From IMG/VR virus record IMGVR_UViG_3300044825_001298, positions 1 to 24,316 of that record: DNA of 24,316 nucleotides; one strand, given 5' to 3'. Positions 21,719-24,316 of the stretch are shown here, piece after piece; the stretch's first letter is position 1, and each line of letters opens with the position of its first letter. Under the pieces are notes generated by a model that was not told where the DNA came from, did not search any database, and worked only from the letters and a program-made list of their open reading frames with translations. This DNA comes from a virus. The position numbers were made by a program, and so were the translations under genes.

Positions 21719-22186
21719 GTGGCCATCACCCTCGCCTTCTACCGCGGCCGGCACAGTGGCCGGCTGGGGCCATGGTTCCTCGCCTGGTGGGCGCGGTGCG
21801 ACTGGTCGCACGTTGCCATTGTGTGGCAGATCGACGCGGAGCGGGGCCGGGCGCTGGTCAGCGAGGCAACGCTGGCGCATGGCGTGCAGACGCACTGGCG
21901 GCCGTGGTCGCCTTGGATGTGGGATCTGTACGAGCTGGGCGGCATCAGCTCCGAACCGGTTTTCCTGTGGTGGCAGCAGCACCAGGGCGCCGGCTATGAC
22001 TGGCGCGGGCTGGCCGGCTTCGTCATCCGCCGCATCAAGGGCCGCACGACGTCCTACTGGTGCAGCGAAGCCGTGGCGGCGTCCATCGGGCTGCACGACG
22101 CCTGGCGATATGACGTGGCGCTGATGGCGTCCGTGGCAAAGCACATCGGCAAACCATTGGAGCGGACGCATGCCGAACACGACTGA
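21719..22186 (+). CDS. YiiX/YebB-like cysteine hydrolase (NlpC/P60 superfamily)
   Basis: A 155-residue protein from GTG 21719, 2 bases after the fibre stop. The papain-like circular permutation of the NlpC/P60 superfamily is suggested by H31 in DWSHVAIVW and by the C-terminal C115 and E117 in YWCSEAVAASIG, with QGAGYDWRGLAGFVI between. The pattern AFYRG...WW.R...SH..IV ... YD..G ... WCSEA is one I recognise from small phage proteins encoded near the tail fibre and lysis genes. It may act on peptidoglycan or another amide or ester substrate; the real substrate is unknown. The frame is open upstream over the fibre gene, but GTG 21719 gives the family's usual short N-terminus. Confidence 0.78.
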   Translation: MAITLAFYRGRHSGRLGPWFLAWWARCDWSHVAIVWQIDAERGRALVSEATLAHGVQTHWRPWSPWMWDLYELGGISSEPVFLWWQQHQGAGYDWRGLAGFVIRRIKGRTTSYWCSEAVAASIGLHDAWRYDVALMASVAKHIGKPLERTHAEHD

Positions 22187-22616
22187 CCGAAACGGGTCCA
22201 ACGTGCCGACCACCATCACGGCGCCGATGGAACACGACGACACCGCCGACACCTACCGCGACAAGCAAATCGGCGTGCTCATGGCGCACATGAGGCACAC
22301 GGCGGCACAGGTGGCGGAAATCACCGTTACCCAGCGACGGCTTGACGGGCACATGGGCCAGCTAGCGGGCGAGATGCGCGAGATTGGCCGGGCGCTGCGG
22401 GAGCATGTGCAGCAGTCGGCGGCGAGGGCGGCGAACATCGAGGCCAAGGTAGACGCGAACACGGCCATCACCGAAGACATCGCGCGCCTTAAGACCACCG
22501 GCCGCACGCTCAAAAGCATCATCGTCTGGCTCGGTGGCCTGGGCGCGGGCATCGTGGGTCTGTGGCAGCTGGTGACGCTGTTCCGCGGGCCGCCTGGGGG
22601 CGGCGCTGCGCCGTAA
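22170..22616 (+). CDS. Coiled-coil protein with one C-terminal membrane helix
   Basis: A 148-residue protein overlapping the cysteine hydrolase gene by 17 bases, with GGAGCGG about 6 bases upstream. The N-terminus is polar; residues about 30-105 are helical with heptad spacing (QIGVLMAHMRHTAAQVAEI, LAGEMREIGRALREHV, KVDANTAITEDIARLKTT). A single hydrophobic segment (about 116-138, IIVWLGGLGAGIVGLWQLV) ends in FRGPPGG. The coiled-coil-plus-helix form next to an endolysin recalls XhlA-like or holin-accessory proteins, but I cannot name a family with confidence. Its position suggests a role in lysis. Confidence 0.6.
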   Translation: MPNTTDRNGSNVPTTITAPMEHDDTADTYRDKQIGVLMAHMRHTAAQVAEITVTQRRLDGHMGQLAGEMREIGRALREHVQQSAARAANIEAKVDANTAITEDIARLKTTGRTLKSIIVWLGGLGAGIVGLWQLVTLFRGPPGGGAAP

Positions 22617-22620
22617 CGCT

Positions 22621-23181
22621 ATGGCCGTCAATCCACGCATTGCCATCGCTGCCCTAGCCCTATCCGCTGCGGCGCTTGTGAAGATCGCCAGCGAGGAAGG
22701 CTACACAGAAACCGCCGTCGTGCCAGTCAAAGGCGACCGGCCAACCGTGGGTTTTGGCAGCACGTTCAAGGAAGACGGTTCGCCCGTGCAGATGGGCGAC
22801 CGAATCACGCCCCCGGCCGCGCTGGGCCGCACGCTCGCGCACATCCAAAAGGATGAGGCAGGGCTACGCAAATGCGTAACGGGCGCGCTGAATCAGGGGG
22901 AGTACGACATCCTTGTCAACTTCACGTATCAGTACGGGCCGCAAGCGGCGTGCGCCTCGTCCATCGTCAAGCAAGTCAACGCGGGCAACTATGAGGCGGC
23001 GTGCGATGCGTATCTGCTCTATCGCTTTGTCGGGCGCGGCGCTGATCGCTATGACTGCTCGACCACGATAGACGGCAAGCCAAACCGCCGATGCTGGGGC
23101 GTATGGGAGCGCAGCCGGGAGCGGCAGAAGGCGTGCAGGGCTGCGGCAGGGTTGCCGCCGTCGTTGGGGGCGCGGGGATGA
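22621..23181 (+). CDS. GH24 endolysin (lysozyme), probable SAR endolysin
   Basis: A 186-residue muramidase that cuts the glycan strand of peptidoglycan. The catalytic region EEGYTETAVVPVKGDRPTVG has E26 directly before Gly27 and T42 before VGFG, as in lysozymes with the E-(D/C)-T pattern; which residue takes the middle position is unclear. QGEYDILVNFTYQYG and RRCWGVWERSRERQKAC also fit the family. The N-terminus is a weakly hydrophobic, Ala-rich helix (IAIAALALSAAALVKIA, residues 7-23) without an obvious cleavage site, typical of signal-arrest-release endolysins exported by Sec and released when the membrane depolarises. Six cysteines lie downstream. It starts four bases after the previous stop. 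Confidence 0.9.
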   Translation: MAVNPRIAIAALALSAAALVKIASEEGYTETAVVPVKGDRPTVGFGSTFKEDGSPVQMGDRITPPAALGRTLAHIQKDEAGLRKCVTGALNQGEYDILVNFTYQYGPQAACASSIVKQVNAGNYEAACDAYLLYRFVGRGADRYDCSTTIDGKPNRRCWGVWERSRERQKACRAAAGLPPSLGARG

Positions 23182-23296
23182 CCGCCACGTTTCGGTGTTA
23201 CAAAAAAGATTCGCCAACCGCTTGACTGCCGAAGCATTCCGGTATTACATTAACACCACTGCAGCACGACGCGCAGCAACAAACCGGAGAGCCCAA
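23182..23296 (+). promoter_or_regulatory. Probable promoter with three GGTRTTA half-sites
   Basis: This gap is AT-richer than its surroundings. TTGACT (23222-23227) is a good -35 match; 17 bases later is TTACAT (23245-23250), a weak -10, with TATTAC at 23243 as an alternative. GGTATTA (23241-23247) and TAACACC (23251-23257) form a near-perfect dyad around CAT over the -10, and GGTGTTA (23194-23200) is a third half-site. The likely target is the 23297 gene, with GGAGAGCCCAA as its ribosome site. A repressor or activator site is an inference. Confidence 0.55.
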
Positions 23297-23575
23297 ATGA
23301 CCACCGCCCAGCAAATCGCCGCCAAGCTCGCAAACAACGGCCAAAACTTCGACGGCTTTGACGACTTGATCGACACAGCAGGCGCCCGCCGCGAGTACAG
23401 CCAGCGGGTCTGGAGCGAAGAAGCCGGCGCAAGCGTCTACAAGGCTGGCCATTTGTCTGGCTACATCAGCGGCGACCCGATCCGCCACGTTTTCGCCGAC
23501 GGTTCCGCCATCGTGACGGCTGGCGACGGCTGGGACATCGAAGGCGACGAGCCTTTCTCGTGGCTGAACGCTTGA
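23297..23575 (+). CDS. Small accessory phage protein
   Basis: A 92-residue acidic protein from ATG 23297, chosen because GGAGA lies 8-12 bases upstream and the probable promoter is just before; the frame is open 34 codons further upstream, through that promoter. The start is helical (TTAQQIAAKLANNG) and the second half is beta-like (HVFADGSAIVTAGDGWDIEG), ending EPFSWLNA. No membrane segment or signal is seen. I do not know its function. It seems the first gene of a short transcription unit with the regulator-like and membrane genes that follow; its stop overlaps the next ATG (TGATG). Confidence 0.65.
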   Translation: MTTAQQIAAKLANNGQNFDGFDDLIDTAGARREYSQRVWSEEAGASVYKAGHLSGYISGDPIRHVFADGSAIVTAGDGWDIEGDEPFSWLNA

Positions 23576-23730
23576 TGACCACCCCCAAACGCAAGCCCGG
23601 CCGCCCGGCCCTGCCACTAGCAGAAAAGCTGGTGGTTGTGCCCGTGCGGCTGACGCCTGCGCAGCGGCACAAACTGTGGCTCATCGGCGCGGCGCGGCTG
23701 CGGAAGTGGCTGGATAGGGTGAAGATATGA
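23575..23730 (+). CDS. Small basic DNA-binding-like protein (RHH/AT-hook type)
   Basis: A 51-residue frame coupled on both sides: its ATG shares a base with the previous stop (TGATG) and its stop overlaps the next ATG (ATGA). The N-terminus KRKPGRPALPL has an AT-hook-like GRP core. EKLVVVPVRLTPAQRHKLWL then fits the strand-helix of small ribbon-helix-helix regulators, and ARLRKWLDRVKI a second helix. I have seen such RGRP...RLT..Q..KL proteins in phages, but their targets are generally unknown. It is a candidate regulator of the promoter at 23222. Confidence 0.6.
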   Translation: MTTPKRKPGRPALPLAEKLVVVPVRLTPAQRHKLWLIGAARLRKWLDRVKI

Positions 23731-24011
23731 CCGACCTTGTATCGCGCATCCGGCGCAAAATCTACGACTGGCTGCCGACTGGCGACCATCAATCTGCCGC
23801 GCAAGCCCTGCTAGTCCAAGCTGCCGACGAGATTGCATTTCTCCGCGCCCGCATCGTCGAACTCGAAGCCGCGCACGAAGACGCCAGCGGCGCGATCCTG
23901 CAGGCTGTGGCGGATGAGCGCAAGCGGTGCGCGAAGATCGCGGAAAGCTGGGCTAGCAGGAGCAGCAACATGGGCGCCGTCATTGCGCGCGAGATCCGGG
24001 CGATGCGATGA
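23727..24011 (+). CDS. Small helical phage protein of unknown function
   Basis: A 94-residue protein overlapping its neighbours on both sides by four bases (ATGA at 23727 and 24008). The central part is a coiled coil or long helix (AQALLVQAADEIAFLRARIV, ELEAAHEDASG), followed by the DERKRCAKIAESWAS pattern, which is common in small phage proteins between lysis and early genes. There is no membrane segment, so it is not an obvious Rz-type spanin despite its place in the lysis neighbourhood. No specific function is known to me. Confidence 0.65.
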   Translation: MTDLVSRIRRKIYDWLPTGDHQSAAQALLVQAADEIAFLRARIVELEAAHEDASGAILQAVADERKRCAKIAESWASRSSNMGAVIAREIRAMR

Positions 24012-24220
24012 CCGACACCCTGGCCGCCCGCCTCAGCTCGCGCAAGCTGTGGGTCTGCGTGCTCGGCATGGCCCTGGCCACCTGGCTGCGCTCGCGGGGT
24101 TTGCTTTCTGACGACGGCGTGGTCACCGTGCTGGTCACCGGCATGGTCGGCTATCCGGTGGCCAACGTGGCGCAGCGCGCCGTCGACGCCCGGGAGGCAA
24201 ACAAGGGCTCTGCGGAATAA
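24008..24220 (+). CDS. Small membrane protein, holin candidate
   Basis: A 70-residue protein with two predicted membrane helices, about residues 14-28 (LWVCVLGMALATWL) and 37-54 (GVVTVLVTGMVGYPVANVA), joined by a short SRGLLSDD turn, and a polar C-terminus. The size and two-helix form are those of small phage holins or pinholins, and SRKLWV..LGM.LATWL with YPVANVAQ is a pattern I know from phage membrane proteins near lysis genes. A holin or pinholin would trigger a SAR endolysin such as 22621. The gene overlaps the previous one in ATGA. The alternative is another small inner-membrane protein. Confidence 0.6.
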   Translation: MTDTLAARLSSRKLWVCVLGMALATWLRSRGLLSDDGVVTVLVTGMVGYPVANVAQRAVDAREANKGSAE

Positions 24221-24238
24221 CGTGTTGAAAGGACAACC

Positions 24239-24316
24239 GTGAACGACAACCAGAAAACGGAAAAACGTGTGGAAAAGCGGCAGGCGAAGAGCCGCCACGG
24301 CCAGTTCATGCGCCTG
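24239..24316 (+). CDS. Partial gene running off the right edge
   Basis: GTG 24239 follows the strong leader GAAAGGACAACC (24227-24238) and opens a frame with no stop up to the window end, 26 codons: NDNQKTEKRVEKRQAKSRHG and then QFMRL. The visible part is very rich in Lys, Arg and Gln. The product cannot be identified from this much. The leader match to the capsid-block genes suggests good translation. Confidence 0.5.
   Translation, partial: MNDNQKTEKRVEKRQAKSRHGQFMRL

Noticed and set aside
22590-22612. Hairpin CGGCGC-T-GCGCCG near the end of the 22170 gene as terminator
   Set aside because: It is inside the coding region, the loop is a single base, and no T-run follows.

Overview
The window is the late (structural and lysis) half of a tailed double-stranded DNA phage or prophage, with every recognisable gene on the + strand. 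The DNA is strongly GC-rich with C/G-ending codons, the endolysin is a GH24 lysozyme with a signal-arrest-release-like N-terminus, and the tail tip genes are of the gene-transfer-agent/lambda-L type. Together these suggest a siphovirus of a high-GC Gram-negative host, most likely a proteobacterium (possibly Burkholderiales). The host assignment is inference. No integrase, repressor, replication gene, tRNA or host gene lies in the window, so I cannot tell prophage from free phage.

Layout. (1) 42-6825: packaging and head: P27-type small terminase, large terminase, a 51-residue two-helix membrane protein, HK97-type portal, S49-type maturation protease, HK97-fold major capsid protein and a small putative head protein, ending at a good intrinsic terminator (6864-6894). 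(2) 6918-10035: a cassette placed between capsid and head-tail connector genes. It holds four small unknown or putative structural genes, a 12-codon micro-ORF with the best Shine-Dalgarno of the window, a fibre-like protein with a jelly-roll-like C-terminus, and a seven-repeat protein. (3) 10032-11823: connector, head closure, HK97 gp10-like and DUF3168-like tail completion genes, mostly in ATGA overlaps, followed by a second terminator. (4) 11924-15073: tail tube, a G/GT-type tail assembly chaperone pair with a GGGAAAC -1 slippery site, and a 639-residue tape measure. (5) 15084-21716: tail tip: DUF2460, DUF2163, NlpC/P60, a tail hub that appears split into two overlapping reading frames, and a LamG-like tail fibre. 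(6) 21719-23181: YiiX/YebB-like cysteine hydrolase, coiled-coil membrane protein and GH24 endolysin. (7) 23182-24316: an AT-richer gap with a probable promoter and three copies of a GGTRTTA half-site, then small accessory genes, a holin-like membrane protein and the start of one more gene.

The genes work as one late operon: package DNA, build and mature the head, close it, build the tail on the tape measure, then lyse the cell. The few intergenic gaps in this compact operon are not random. They precede genes likely to be made in high copy (capsid, tube, structural proteins), carry hairpins or terminators, and share a GAAAGGACA-like leader. The points most worth a second look are the cassette between capsid and connector genes, the mid-operon hairpin/leader pattern, the split hub, the micro-ORF and the three-half-site promoter.
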